DNA from: Hydrogenophilales bacterium 28-61-23
GTDB taxonomy: Bacteria > Pseudomonadota > Gammaproteobacteria > Burkholderiales > Thiobacillaceae
Assembly (NCBI GenBank): GCA_002281555.1
Contig: NCGJ01000003.1
Span: 248,001-312,000 of the forward strand
Direction: 5' to 3'
DNA length: 64,000 nt
Shown here: positions 24,736 to 34,313 of the stretch, piece after piece
How the letters are laid out: each line of letters begins with the position of its first letter
How positions within the stretch are numbered: the stretch's first letter is position 1
Notes under the pieces: model-generated
What the model was told of the DNA's origin: nothing
The model's database searches: none
What the model saw: only the letters and a program-made list of their open reading frames with translations
Position numbers and translations under genes: made by a program

Positions 24736-25641
24736 TTATTTTTTCTTCGCCCTCGGATGTGCCTGGTCGTAAACCTGGGCCAGGTGCTGAAAATCCAGAT
24801 GGGTATAGATCTGCGTCGTCGACAGGCTGGCGTGGCCAAGCATTTCCTGCACCGCGCGCAGATCGCCGGACGATTGCAGCACATGGCTGGCGAAAGCGTG
24901 GCGCAGGGCATGTGGGTGCATGTGCGACGTGATGCCCTGACGTAGCGCCAACTGCTTCAGCGCCAACGCCAGCACGGTGGCGGAAATACGCGCGCCGCGC
25001 GCGCCGACAAACAGCGCCTCGGTATCGGCCCGCGCCACATTGGCCCGCACCACCAGCCAGTTCTTCACCGCCGCCAGCGCTTTCTGGCCGACCGGCACCA
25101 TGCGCGTGCGCGAACCTTTGCCGGTAACGGTGACTTCGCCGCCGGTCAGATCGAGCCCGGCGATATCCAGCCCGATCAACTCCGCGCGGCGCAAACCGGC
25201 CGAATACATCAGCTCGAACATGGCCAGATCGCGCGCCGCCCAGATGTCGTCCGGCTCCCCCGCCGGCAAACCCGCGAGCAACTGCGCCATGGCGTCGACC
25301 GAGGGCGCGTTGGGCAACTTCTTCTCGCTCCTGGGCGGCCGCAAACCCAGGCAGGGATTGGCCTGCACGATATTCTGGCGGGCCAGATAATTGAAGAAAC
25401 TGCGCCAGGCCGACAACGTGCGCGCCAGCGTTTTCGCCTGCAGCCCCTTGCTGTGCAGAATCGCGAGCGCCCGGCGAATGTCGTGCGAAGTCAGCGTTGC
25501 CGGTTCGACTTCGCCAACCCGTTCAAGTAGATGGCGCAGATCGAAGGTGTAGGTAGCGACCGTCGCCGGGCTGTAATGGCGCGCGGCCAGCGAGGCAAGG
25601 AAGGCGACGATGGCGTTTGAAAGCGGGCCTTCAGGCTGCAT
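24736..25641 (-). CDS. xerC: site-specific tyrosine recombinase XerC
   Basis: A 301-residue recombinase that with XerD resolves chromosome dimers at dif. The SAM-like core-binding domain covers about residues 5-95, and the catalytic domain contains the expected residues: Arg in AGLRRAELIGL, Lys in GKGSRTRMVPV, HxxR in HPHALRHAFASH, His in LGHASLSTTQIY and the nucleophilic Tyr in that last segment. It follows DUF484 and dapF in the order conserved with E. coli (dapF - DUF484 - xerC), which separates it from xerD. Confidence 0.93.
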   Translation of the reverse strand: MQPEGPLSNAIVAFLASLAARHYSPATVATYTFDLRHLLERVGEVEPATLTSHDIRRALAILHSKGLQAKTLARTLSAWRSFFNYLARQNIVQANPCLGLRPPRSEKKLPNAPSVDAMAQLLAGLPAGEPDDIWAARDLAMFELMYSAGLRRAELIGLDIAGLDLTGGEVTVTGKGSRTRMVPVGQKALAAVKNWLVVRANVARADTEALFVGARGARISATVLALALKQLALRQGITSHMHPHALRHAFASHVLQSSGDLRAVQEMLGHASLSTTQIYTHLDFQHLAQVYDQAHPRAKKK

Positions 25642-25646
25642 GAAAC

Positions 25647-26306
25647 TCAGAGAAAGCGCGAAATCGCCGCGCCGCTCAGTTCGGCCAGCCAGGTCAGGTA
25701 CAGCGTGCCCATCTCCGGATAGAAACGCTTGATGTCTTCCGAGGCCAGCACCAGCAAGCCGTTCAGGTTTTCCTCGCGCAGCGGCGCAATCGCGAAGGAT
25801 TTCTGGTTGGCGCCCATCGGGCCGAACCAGGCGCGGATTTCATCCGGCGCATCCGGCCCGCAGCGCGGCTGCATCAGGCCGGTCATCAGCACCTGGATCT
25901 CGGCGCTGACCTTGCCGAACTCCGGCATCTCGAGCGCGCCCGCTGGCGGCTGATCGGCCCAGACCCGGATCGTGCTGTGCGGGATCGAAAAGTTCTCGGA
26001 CAGGTTCATCGCCAGCGACTGCAGCACCGCTTCCAGACTGCGCGCGTGCATCAGATCGAGCGCGACCTTGTGCAGTTTGTCGCCGATGGCATCGTTCTCT
26101 TCGGCGAACTGGATGAACTCGCGCAATTTCATTTCCAGACCGCGCGACTTGTCGCGCAGCGCCAGAACCTGCCGCTCGCCGAGCGAAATGGCCTGGTTGC
26201 TATACGGGTGCGGCACGGTGATATCGGTCAGCATTTCAGGATGGCCGACGAAGAAATCCGGGTTGAGCCTGAGGAATTCGCTGATCTGTTCGGGGGTGAT
26301 GTTCAT
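25647..26306 (-). CDS. DUF484 family protein
   Basis: A 219-residue cytosolic protein matching DUF484, a GAF-like family nearly always encoded between dapF and xerC; the function is not established. Seen: [29 protein letters not shown] at the N-terminus, a coiled coil at about 45-75 ([18 protein letters not shown]), then a GAF-like domain to the C-terminus. Its ATG overlaps the dapF TGA (ATGA), and xerC begins 5 bases after its stop, so the three genes form one operon. Confidence 0.88.
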   Translation of the reverse strand: MNITPEQISEFLRLNPDFFVGHPEMLTDITVPHPYSNQAISLGERQVLALRDKSRGLEMKLREFIQFAEENDAIGDKLHKVALDLMHARSLEAVLQSLAMNLSENFSIPHSTIRVWADQPPAGALEMPEFGKVSAEIQVLMTGLMQPRCGPDAPDEIRAWFGPMGANQKSFAIAPLREENLNGLLVLASEDIKRFYPEMGTLYLTWLAELSGAAISRFL

Positions 26307-27133
26307 AGCTCTATCTCGCCTTGAAAGACAGTGACAGCCGGGCCGGTCAGGAAGACATGGCTTCCCGCGCCCGCCCAGCCGATGGAAAGGGTGCCACCGC
26401 GCGTCTCGACGCTGACGCTGGCGTCGAGCAAACCGCGCGAGATGCCGGCGACAACCGCCGCGCACGCGCCAGTGCCGCAGGCCAGGGTTTCGCCGCTGCC
26501 GCGCTCGAATACGCGCAGTCGAATCGCGCGCCGGTGCAGGATTTGCATGAAGCCGACGTTGACCCGATCGGGAAACCGGGGATGCCGTTCGATCTTCGCG
26601 CCCAGCGTCAGCACCGGCGCGGTCTCGCTGTCGCAGACCAGGCGCACGGCGTGCGGGTTGCCCATCGACAGGGCGGAGATTTCGATTTCTTCGCCGTCCA
26701 CGTCGATGGCGTAAGTCAGCGCCCGCTCCGGCGCGACAAACGGAATCTCGGTCGGATCGAAACGCGGCGGGCCCATGTCGACAGTGACGCGGCCATCGTC
26801 TTCCAGCTTGGGCACGATGATGCCGGACGCGGTTTCGACCCGAATCTCACGCTTCGGCGTCAGACCTTGATCGTGCACGAAACGCGCGAAGCAGCGCGCG
26901 CCGTTGCCGCATTGCCGCACCTCGCCGCCGTCGGCGTTGAAGATGCGGTAACGGAAGTCGCAATCGGGCCGGGTCGGTGCCTGCACCAGCAGAATCTGGT
27001 CGCAGCCGATGCCGAAATGGCGGTCTGCCAGGGCCTGATATTGGGCGGGGCTGAGGTCGATAGGCTGATTGATGCCGTCGAGCACGACAAAGTCGTTGCC
27101 GGCGCCCTGCATCTTGGTGAACTTGAATTTCAT
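26303..27133 (-). CDS. dapF: diaminopimelate epimerase
   Basis: A 276-residue cofactor-independent epimerase converting LL- to meso-diaminopimelate for lysine and peptidoglycan synthesis. The two catalytic cysteines are visible in [12 protein letters not shown] and [11 protein letters not shown]; the N-terminal [15 protein letters not shown] is the family start. ATG at 27133 was chosen because it begins precisely at this motif; a longer frame to 27229 is spurious. It heads the dapF - DUF484 - xerC operon. Confidence 0.96.
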   Translation of the reverse strand: MKFKFTKMQGAGNDFVVLDGINQPIDLSPAQYQALADRHFGIGCDQILLVQAPTRPDCDFRYRIFNADGGEVRQCGNGARCFARFVHDQGLTPKREIRVETASGIIVPKLEDDGRVTVDMGPPRFDPTEIPFVAPERALTYAIDVDGEEIEISALSMGNPHAVRLVCDSETAPVLTLGAKIERHPRFPDRVNVGFMQILHRRAIRLRVFERGSGETLACGTGACAAVVAGISRGLLDASVSVETRGGTLSIGWAGAGSHVFLTGPAVTVFQGEIEL

Positions 27134-27256
27134 GGCGGCATTATCGGGCAGATAACGTCGGCATAGGTATGCCGAAACCAGTCCCGGCCATACCCGGCCG
27201 TCAACGAGCGGGGTGAATCCGGTCAACAACGCCCGATGGCGCCGACCCGCCCCGAA

Positions 27257-28177
27257 TCAAGCCGCCAATATTTGCGCGCGCACGCAGTTGCGGCCCGCGT
27301 TCTTGGCGACGTAGAGCTGATCGTCGGCGGCTTGTAGAAGCTGGTGATAGTCCTGTCTCGGGCTGGGCCAGGTATTGGCGCAGCCGACACTGACGGTGAC
27401 CCGCCTGGCATCGTCCTGAGCGGCATGAAAAATGCACATGTTCGCGATGGTTTCGCGCAGTCGTTCCCCCATCAGGCGCGCGCCCTCCAGGTCGGTGCCA
27501 GGAAGGATGACGGCGAATTCCTCGCCGCCGTAGCGGGCCAGCAGATCGCCGGGGCGAGTCAGCGCCTGAACCATGGCGCCAGCAACGCCGCGCAGGCACT
27601 CGTCGCCTTCGCGGTGGCCATAGCGGTCGTTGTATTGCTTGAATCTGTCGACATCCACCATCAGCAGCGACAGCGGTTTATCGTCCCGCATCGCGCGGCG
27701 CCATTCCGCATCCAGCGCCAGGTCGAAGCGGCGCCGGTTGGCGACATTGGTGAGACAGTCCTGGTTGGCATAGCGCTCCAGCAGATCGTTGTTGATCTTG
27801 AGTCGAACCTGATTGCGGATGCGGGCTTTGGCCACATCGAGACGGAACGGCCGGGAAATGCAATCGACGGCCCCCATCTTGAGGCCGCGCACCTCGTCGT
27901 CGCCATTCGCGCGCGGAGTGATCAGCATGACCGGCACCGACCGGGTCATCTCGTCCGCCTTGATCTGTCGGCAGATATCGAGACCCTCCCGCGCCGGCGG
28001 CCTGACTTCCAGCAGAACCAGATCCGGCCTCCGGTCCGGACGTCGAACGGCGTCCAGAACATGGTGGGCGTCCGGGGCGCGCTGGATCTTGTACTCGGAG
28101 GCCAGCATCCGGACCAGGGTGCTGGTGGAAGCGGGTTCGTTGTCCAGGATGAGGATGTGGGGTTTGCCAGACGCCAT
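27257..28177 (-). CDS. GGDEF diguanylate cyclase with degenerate receiver domain
   Basis: A 306-residue protein. The receiver domain (about residues 5-120) has lost key residues: D12-N13 instead of an acidic pair, E57 in place of the phosphorylated Asp (LVLLEVRPP, codon GAA), and R109 in place of the invariant Lys (ISRPF). The C-terminal GGDEF domain is intact, with the GGEEF signature in RYGGEEFAVILPG and a product-inhibition RxxD site (RPGD) five residues before it. It should make cyclic di-GMP, probably without normal phosphorylation control. ATG at 28177 was preferred to 28285 because the receiver begins there. Confidence 0.88.
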   Translation of the reverse strand: MASGKPHILILDNEPASTSTLVRMLASEYKIQRAPDAHHVLDAVRRPDRRPDLVLLEVRPPAREGLDICRQIKADEMTRSVPVMLITPRANGDDEVRGLKMGAVDCISRPFRLDVAKARIRNQVRLKINNDLLERYANQDCLTNVANRRRFDLALDAEWRRAMRDDKPLSLLMVDVDRFKQYNDRYGHREGDECLRGVAGAMVQALTRPGDLLARYGGEEFAVILPGTDLEGARLMGERLRETIANMCIFHAAQDDARRVTVSVGCANTWPSPRQDYHQLLQAADDQLYVAKNAGRNCVRAQILAA

Positions 28178-28535
28178 GAAATCCCTCTTTCGATAGCACA
28201 ACACAAATGCCGGATTCTTCGTGCGTTCAGGGGGTGCACGGAAAAACCGTGCGCACTGCGTGCCGACATCGACAGCAAGCCCCAAAACGTCCCCCCCGAC
28301 CGCTGAATTGATTTGTTTTCAGACTGAACAGCGGCACTTTCCTTCGGTAGTGAGTTAAATCTACAACCGGGGATGAATTCGAGGCTATTGGAAAAATCTT
28401 TAGTCGACGGGTAAATAGGTGCAATTAATTGCCATGCTCAATAACCCGGTAAATAATCTAGACCAGCTCTAAAAAGATCATAAACCGCACTGCTCCGGGA
28501 AAGAGCGCGTCAGATGGATCAATCAGGGGGAAAAA
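28178..28535. other. divergent intergenic region between the GGDEF gene and the hybrid kinase
   Basis: About 360 bases, AT-rich in the middle (28290-28480), holding the promoters for both directions. I see no strong consensus promoter, operator or gene. A GGGGGAAAAA purine tract just before 28536 is the likely ribosome binding site of the kinase. Confidence 0.5.
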
Positions 28536-30842
28536 ATGGCGCTAACGCAGCCCGAGGGAAATCGCCAAGCTGATCAGGAATCGCGGGATCGTTACAGGGA
28601 CCTGTATGACTTCGCCCCCATCGGCTACCTCACGCTCAACCGCGCGGCCGAGATAATCGAAGCCAATCTCACCAGTGCCGCATTGTTCGGTTTGACTCGC
28701 GAGGAACTGCTCAATCGGCATTTCAAGAATCTGGTCAGTCCCGAGGATAGTGCGGGTTGGTCTAGCCAGTTCATGAATTCATTCATGGATGGCCAGGATC
28801 ATGGCGCAAAACAATGTTGCGAACTGGCGCTCAGGCGCGCCGATGGTTCGCAGTTCCAAGCCCGGCTCGATTGCTTGCACATAGAACGGGACGGCGAGAC
28901 ACCGACGGTGCGCATCGCGCTCACCGACATCACCGAACGCTGGCTGGCACAGCAACATCTGGCGGGGCTGGTCGAGTCGGCCATGGATGCCATCGTCAGC
29001 GTCGATGAAAACCAGCACATTGTGTTGTTCAACCCGGCGGCAGAACGCATGTTCGGTTTGCCGGCCAGCCAGGCGCTGGGCCAGTCTATCCATGTATTGC
29101 TACCCGAGGATGCCCGGTCCGACCATGTGGAACACATTCGCAATTTCGCCCGCACCGGCGAGACCAGCCGCATCCTGGGGAATCTGGACGGCCTGCGTGG
29201 CCAACGGATCAACGGCGAGATCTTTCCCATCGAAGCCTCTCTCACCCAGGTTGAGGCGCAAGGCCGCCGGCTGTTCACCGTCATCCTGCGTGAGATCAGC
29301 GAGCGCAAGCGGGTGGAAGAAACCCTGCGCCGGGAACGCGACACCACCCGCAACATCCTGCAAACGGTGGAAGCCATCATCCTCGCGCTCGACACGAATG
29401 GCCGCATCACCCTGATCAACCGCAAGGGCTGCGATCTGCTCGGCTGGAGCGAGGCCGAACTGATCGGACGGGACTGGTTTTCCACCTGCCTGCCGCGGAA
29501 CCCGCAGGCGGACGCGGCCCGGAAAATCTTCCACAAGGCATTGAGCGCCGACCCGACCGGCTCGGAGTATTACGAGAATCCGGTGCGCACCCGTTCCGGC
29601 CAGGAACGCCTGATCGCCTGGCACAACAGATCGACCCGCGACGCAGAGGGGAACGTGATCGGTGGCCTCAGCGCCGGCGAAGACATTACCGAACGCAAGC
29701 GGGCCGAGCAGGCCTTGATCGAGGCGGACCAGCGCAAGGATGAGTTTCTCGCCATGTTGGGCCACGAACTGCGCAACCCGCTGGCGCCGATCCGCAATGC
29801 CGCCCATGTACTCGGCCGGCTGGAAACACGAGAGCCCCAGGTGCGCTGGGCGCGGGAAATCATCGAACGGCAGGTCGTCTATCTGACCCGCCTGGTCGAT
29901 GACTTGGTCGATGTTTCGCGCATCGCGCGCGGCAAGGTCGCCCTGCAACCGGAAATCCTCTCGCTTGCCAGTTTGGTGGATCAGGCCCTGGTCATGGCAC
30001 GGCCACTGATCGAGGCGAAAGGCCATCGTTTCGAGTTGCGCTTACCCGAAACACCGGTCTGGCTGCGCGGCGATCCGGTGCGCCTGGCGCAGGTGCTGCT
30101 CAACCTGCTCGACAACGCCGCCAAATATACCCACGAAGGCGGATGTATCAAACTCGCCGCCGACGTGGTGGGAGGCGGAGTCGAGATCAAGCTGCGCGAC
30201 AACGGCATCGGCATTTCGAGCGAACTGCAGCCACGGGTTTTCGACTTGTTTAAACAAGACAAACGCGCCCTGGATCGTGCCCAGGGCGGACTCGGTATCG
30301 GCCTGACGCTGGCGAAGCAACTGGTGGAGATGCATGGCGGGCAAATCGATGCGGTCAGCGCGGGGCCGGGGCTGGGCTCGGAGTTCACGATCCGGCTGCC
30401 GATCCTGGCCGATGCCGCAAGCGCTGGCGGTGATAACAAGCCCAAAGCCGCTACCGCCAGTTGCCGGGTGCTGGTGGTGGACGACGACGACGCCGTGGCG
30501 GAAAGCATGACCGCGCTGCTGGCGATCGAGGGCCATCATGTAAAGACAGCGACAAACGGCGCGGCGGCACTGGAACTGGCGCGCGGCTTCCATCCCCAGC
30601 TTGTCTTGCTCGATATCGGACTGGGCGGCATGGATGGTTATGAGGTGGCCCGGCGCTTGCGCGATCAGCAAAGCCCGGACGAAAAACCGTACCTGGTGGC
30701 GGTGACCGGTTATGGCCACGAAGAAGCCAGGGCGCGCGCGCGGGAGGCGGGCTTCGACCGGCATCTGGTCAAGCCGGTGTTTCCGGAAATCATCTGCGAG
30801 CTGTTGGCCGAGTTGCTTAGGCCGCCGGACAAAGCGGGATGA
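28536..30842 (+). CDS. hybrid PAS histidine kinase with C-terminal receiver
   Basis: A 768-residue cytosolic kinase without membrane helices. Three PAS domains lie at about residues 15-130, 140-255 and 270-390. A HisKA domain follows with His410 in MLGHELRNPLAPIRN, an ATPase domain (NLLDNAAKYTH, LRDNGIGI, GGLGIGLTLAKQLVEMHGG) and a receiver at about 645-760 with D693 in VLLDIGLGGMDG. It overlaps the next kinase gene by four bases (ATGA). The two kinases and the FixJ-like regulator form one operon and probably a phosphorelay; the signal is not evident, though PAS domains often sense redox or small ligands. Confidence 0.9.
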   Translation: MALTQPEGNRQADQESRDRYRDLYDFAPIGYLTLNRAAEIIEANLTSAALFGLTREELLNRHFKNLVSPEDSAGWSSQFMNSFMDGQDHGAKQCCELALRRADGSQFQARLDCLHIERDGETPTVRIALTDITERWLAQQHLAGLVESAMDAIVSVDENQHIVLFNPAAERMFGLPASQALGQSIHVLLPEDARSDHVEHIRNFARTGETSRILGNLDGLRGQRINGEIFPIEASLTQVEAQGRRLFTVILREISERKRVEETLRRERDTTRNILQTVEAIILALDTNGRITLINRKGCDLLGWSEAELIGRDWFSTCLPRNPQADAARKIFHKALSADPTGSEYYENPVRTRSGQERLIAWHNRSTRDAEGNVIGGLSAGEDITERKRAEQALIEADQRKDEFLAMLGHELRNPLAPIRNAAHVLGRLETREPQVRWAREIIERQVVYLTRLVDDLVDVSRIARGKVALQPEILSLASLVDQALVMARPLIEAKGHRFELRLPETPVWLRGDPVRLAQVLLNLLDNAAKYTHEGGCIKLAADVVGGGVEIKLRDNGIGISSELQPRVFDLFKQDKRALDRAQGGLGIGLTLAKQLVEMHGGQIDAVSAGPGLGSEFTIRLPILADAASAGGDNKPKAATASCRVLVVDDDDAVAESMTALLAIEGHHVKTATNGAAALELARGFHPQLVLLDIGLGGMDGYEVARRLRDQQSPDEKPYLVAVTGYGHEEARARAREAGFDRHLVKPVFPEIICELLAELLRPPDKAG

Positions 30843-33022
30843 AATTGCGCGGCCCCTGGTTTACCCGGGCACACACCATTCATCGGGTGGTGCAGATCGA
30901 TGTCCGCCGCATCGTGGCACAGGCCTTGCTGTTCGGCGTGGCGTTTTCCGTTTTGCTGGCCATCCCGGTCGTGATCTATCAAAAAGCCGAAACGCGCAAT
31001 CTCTTGAGCCTGCGCCAGGCGGACCAGGAGCGCGCGATCAAGCTCGCGGCGCAAACCATTCACCAGGAGATGGATGCCGTCCTGTCCGATCTGCGCTATC
31101 TGTCGCAGCACAACGAAATCAAGGCCTACCTGGAAAACAGCGGCCCCGAGCAGCGGCGCGACCTTGGCCTCGAGTATCTCGGCCTGACCGGCCAGAAGCG
31201 CATCTACGATCAGATCCGCTTCATCGGCCTCAACGGCATGGAGGAGGTGCGTGTCGATTTTGCCGCTGGCAAGCCGAAAATCGTGGCGCGGCAAGACCTG
31301 CAGGACAAACACGACCGTTACTATTTCCAGGAAACGCAATGGTTGTCTCCCGGGCAGATCTACGTTTCTCCGTTCGATTTGAACGTCGAGCAGAGCGCCA
31401 TCGAACAGCCGCTCAAACCGGCCATACGCTTCGCCGTGCCTGTGGCCGATAGCCAGGGCCTGATTCGCGGCATGGTGGTACTCAATTACCGAGGCCAGCG
31501 GCTGATCGACAAACTGGGCTTGCTGGCCGGACAAACCGGCAAGGTCTGGCTGCTCAATGCCGAGGGGAGATGGCTCATCGGCCCCACACAGCAAGACGAA
31601 TGGGGCTTCATGTACCCGCAGCGGCCTCATGTCCCGCCCGCGTTCTGGCAACAAGCGAAGGCGGAAAAGTCGGGCACATACCGCGCCAATGACAGTTCGA
31701 TCCGATTCGAGCGGATCTATCCACTGGCCAGCGGCAACGGTTATCCGGGTGCATCGGACTTCGCCAAGCCAGTGGCGGCGGATACTTATTACTGGACGCT
31801 GGCCGTCGAAAGCGCGCCATCGTCGCCGCAAGCATCGAATGTCTTCGTGCCGCGCGATCGGTGGCCGATATACGGCACTTTGTCCCTGTTCGCCTTTCTC
31901 GCCGCCGGCGGCCTCGCCTTTTCGATCAACCGTGGCAAGGCGCTGGCACGGGTCATGGAAAAGGTGATCGACAACCTGCCGGTGCTGGTCGCCTACATCG
32001 ATACGGAACAACGCTACCGTTTCAACAACAGGGCCTACGAGGGCTTCTTTGGCCTGACGCCCAGGCAAATCTATGGCAAGGCCGTCTCCGAGGTTCTCGA
32101 CGACACCGCCTATCGGGAAGTGCTCCCCTATCTGGAACAGGCTCTGGCCGGGAAACCGGTGACCTTTGAACGTCGGCTCGCCTACAAAGACGCGGGAATG
32201 CGTGACATGGTGGTGTCCTTCCTGCCTGACACCTCCCCGCAGGGCGAGGTGCGGGGATTTTTCCTGGTGGCCAACGATGTCAGTCTGGTCAAGCAATCCG
32301 AACGCCGCGAACGCCAACGCCTGCTGGAACTGGCCCATGTTTCCCGACTCGCCAGCATGGGGGAAATGGCGACCGAGATCGCCCATGAGATCAACCAGCC
32401 GTTGTCCGCCATTGCCATGTACAGCTCAGCGGGTTTGCGAACCTTGAGCGGCGACTGTGATTGCCGGCGGATGGAGGGTTGGCTGGAAGCCATCAATACC
32501 CAGGCCAAGCGAGCCGGCGAAATCGTGCGGCGAGTACGCCATTTCGTGCGGAAAGAAGAACATCAGCGCGGCCCGGTGAACCTGAATCGGGTCACCAGCG
32601 AGGTGGCCGCGCTCCTGCGCCACGAAGCCCAGTCGCAGGAGGTCGAATTCGTCCTGCAACTGGTGGAAGACCTGCCGCCGGTGCATGGAGAACTCGTCTT
32701 GCTCGAACAGGTCGTCTTCAATCTGATGCGCAATGCCATGGAGGCATTGCAGTCGCAACCCGGCGAGCGCCGGATCACGCTGACCACTTGTTTCGATGCG
32801 GAACAGGTCTATCTCGAAATCAAAGATACCGGGCCCGGCGTCGACCCGGCGCTCGGCGAGCGGATTTTCGATTCATTCGTGAGCAGCAAACAGGAGGGAA
32901 TGGGAATGGGCCTGAACATCTGCAGATCCATCATCGAAGCGCATTCTGGAAAACTCAGTATCGTCGTCAATCCGGAAGGCGGCGGTGTCTTTATGTTCAG
33001 CCTGGCTCGGGAACCCTTGTGA
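30839..33022 (+). CDS. membrane sensor histidine kinase with periplasmic cache and PAS domains
   Basis: A 727-residue kinase. Membrane helices at about residues 25-48 and 342-366 flank a large periplasmic sensor that looks like a double-cache domain (with YFQETQWLSPGQIYVSPFDLN). A cytoplasmic PAS domain (about 375-480) leads to the FixL/NtrB-type kinase core with His516 in IAHEINQPLSAIAMYS and an ATPase domain (NLMRNAMEAL, GMGMGLNICRSIIEAHSG). It is coupled at both ends: ATGA overlap with the hybrid kinase and TGATG overlap with the regulator. The HEINQPL core and FixJ-type partner argue that it is the direct kinase for that regulator. Confidence 0.9.
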   Translation: MKLRGPWFTRAHTIHRVVQIDVRRIVAQALLFGVAFSVLLAIPVVIYQKAETRNLLSLRQADQERAIKLAAQTIHQEMDAVLSDLRYLSQHNEIKAYLENSGPEQRRDLGLEYLGLTGQKRIYDQIRFIGLNGMEEVRVDFAAGKPKIVARQDLQDKHDRYYFQETQWLSPGQIYVSPFDLNVEQSAIEQPLKPAIRFAVPVADSQGLIRGMVVLNYRGQRLIDKLGLLAGQTGKVWLLNAEGRWLIGPTQQDEWGFMYPQRPHVPPAFWQQAKAEKSGTYRANDSSIRFERIYPLASGNGYPGASDFAKPVAADTYYWTLAVESAPSSPQASNVFVPRDRWPIYGTLSLFAFLAAGGLAFSINRGKALARVMEKVIDNLPVLVAYIDTEQRYRFNNRAYEGFFGLTPRQIYGKAVSEVLDDTAYREVLPYLEQALAGKPVTFERRLAYKDAGMRDMVVSFLPDTSPQGEVRGFFLVANDVSLVKQSERRERQRLLELAHVSRLASMGEMATEIAHEINQPLSAIAMYSSAGLRTLSGDCDCRRMEGWLEAINTQAKRAGEIVRRVRHFVRKEEHQRGPVNLNRVTSEVAALLRHEAQSQEVEFVLQLVEDLPPVHGELVLLEQVVFNLMRNAMEALQSQPGERRITLTTCFDAEQVYLEIKDTGPGVDPALGERIFDSFVSSKQEGMGMGLNICRSIIEAHSGKLSIVVNPEGGGVFMFSLAREPL

Positions 33023-33654
33023 TGCATTCAAGCTCAGCCCGTGTACCCATTGTTTATGTCGTCGATGACGACGACGCGGTGCGCGGCGCGCTGGACGCAT
33101 TGCTCGGATCGGTGCGTTTGCGTTGCGAAGCCTTCGCCTCGGCGGAAGATTTTCTGGCGGTGGTGGATCGAACCATGCGGGGCTGTATTCTGCTCGACGT
33201 GCGCATGCCGGGCATGAGCGGACTGGAACTACAGCGCAAACTTCAGGAGCAGGGCATCGTGTTGCCGGTTGTCATCGTCACCGGACACGGCGATGTGCCG
33301 ATGGCGGTGCGGGCCTTGAAGGCGGGCGCGTCCGACTTCATCGAGAAACCGTTCAATGAGCAGGACCTGCTCGACCGCATCCAGAAATATCTGAAGGATG
33401 ACCAGGACTACTGGCAAGCCCAACAGGCTCGGGAAGATGCGGCGGCACGCTTCTCGCTTCTCACGCCGCGCGAGCTGGCGGTGATGGAGTTGATCGCTGC
33501 CGGCGGCCACAGCAAGCGAATCGCGGCGCAACTCGGCATCCAGGGTCGCACCGTGGACGTGCATCGCTTCAACATCATGCGCAAGGTCGGCGTGCGTACC
33601 CTGGCCGAGTTGCTGCAATTCTGGTCCAGCGCCCAACAAACGCCGCAGTCCTGA
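33022..33654 (+). CDS. FixJ/TtrR-type response regulator
   Basis: A 210-residue regulator. The receiver covers about residues 9-125 with acidic D15-D18 cluster (VVDDDDAV), phosphoacceptor D59 (CILLDVRMPGMSG) and Lys in FIEKPFNEQDLL; a LuxR-type helix-turn-helix lies at about 145-200 (LTPRELAVMELIAAGGHSKRIAAQLGI). The ATG at 33022 shares a base with the kinase TGA. Targets are unknown; the small-gene cluster starting at 34003 is the nearest candidate. Confidence 0.9.
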   Translation: MHSSSARVPIVYVVDDDDAVRGALDALLGSVRLRCEAFASAEDFLAVVDRTMRGCILLDVRMPGMSGLELQRKLQEQGIVLPVVIVTGHGDVPMAVRALKAGASDFIEKPFNEQDLLDRIQKYLKDDQDYWQAQQAREDAAARFSLLTPRELAVMELIAAGGHSKRIAAQLGIQGRTVDVHRFNIMRKVGVRTLAELLQFWSSAQQTPQS

Positions 33655-33707
33655 GGTTAGGCCACCGCAGCGGCGGATCGGCAACCCTTTGCCGAAGACA
33701 ACTCCAA

Positions 33708-33816
33708 GGCACCTTGAAAAACCCGTCATCCACGCGAAAGCGTGGTATCCGGCACATTGTTTCTACTGGGTTCCCGCCTTCGCGGGAACGACGAATCAGG
33801 GGTTTTTCGAGGCGCC
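33708..33816. mobile_element. 109-base MITE-like element with terminal inverted repeats
   Basis: Terminal repeats at 33708-33724 (GGCACCTTGAAAAACCC) and 33800-33816 (GGGTTTTTCGAGGCGCC) pair at 15 of 17 positions. Inside is a second palindrome containing CACGCGAAAGCGTG and GGTTCCCGCCTTCGCGGGAAC. The last part matches the repeat at 15710-15773. It encodes nothing and sits 53 bases after the FixJ-like regulator, where it may also act as a transcription block. Confidence 0.65.
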
Positions 33817-33824
33817 CTAAAGAT

Positions 33825-33845
33825 TTATTTAGCGCAGCTAAATAA
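33825..33845. promoter_or_regulatory. AT-rich palindrome, candidate operator
   Basis: Perfect 9-base arms TTATTTAGC (33825-33833) and GCTAAATAA (33837-33845) with a 3-base spacer. It lies about 160 bases ahead of the gene at 34003 and stands out in GC-rich DNA. A further interrupted hairpin is visible at about 33895-33931. No consensus promoter could be fixed in 33846-34002. Confidence 0.45.
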
Positions 33846-34002
33846 CTTGGACATTTTCCCGATGGCTCAGCCCGACTAGTCTCCACAAAACCACCTCTCG
33901 GGCCAACCCGGACAAGCGATCCGGGCCGAGAAACAAGGTGCTTACCCCCGGTGCAAGCAGAGATCGGGAAATGTGGGCAAAAATAATATGGAGTGAGACA
34001 TC

Positions 34003-34287
34003 ATGCAAGCTATAGAGACGCAATCGTCACGGACGAGGCATGTTGCTTCGACATTGACCGGGCTGGCCGTCGTGGCCATATCGGACGGCAGTCGCAAATT
34101 CGGCCTTTACCGGGTCAAGCAGGTCGAGGCGCGAACCATGGTGCTTGGTCATGGCGCGATTTCCTTCCCGGTGGGCACCCACCTTGATATCGAGGATTTC
34201 AGGTCCTTGACCGCGAACCCCGCCGCATTCCACCAACGCGCCACCGTCGTCGAGAACAGCCGCGACGGTATCCGACTTGTTTGGTGA
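34003..34287 (+). CDS. small PilZ-like domain protein
   Basis: A 94-residue protein of beta-strand character. FPVGTHLDIEDF and the closing RATVVENSRDGIRLVW resemble a PilZ domain's barrel and its (D/N)xSxxG segment, which in true PilZ proteins binds cyclic di-GMP; the N-terminal Arg motif is only loosely matched (SSRTRHVAS). The ATG at 34003 has GGAGTGAG 6-12 bases before it, a good site. It is the first of four closely spaced small genes downstream of the signalling operon. Assignment to PilZ is tentative. Confidence 0.6.
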   Translation: MQAIETQSSRTRHVASTLTGLAVVAISDGSRKFGLYRVKQVEARTMVLGHGAISFPVGTHLDIEDFRSLTANPAAFHQRATVVENSRDGIRLVW

Positions 34288-34313
34288 AATTCATGTCGGG
34301 GGGAATTGAACCT

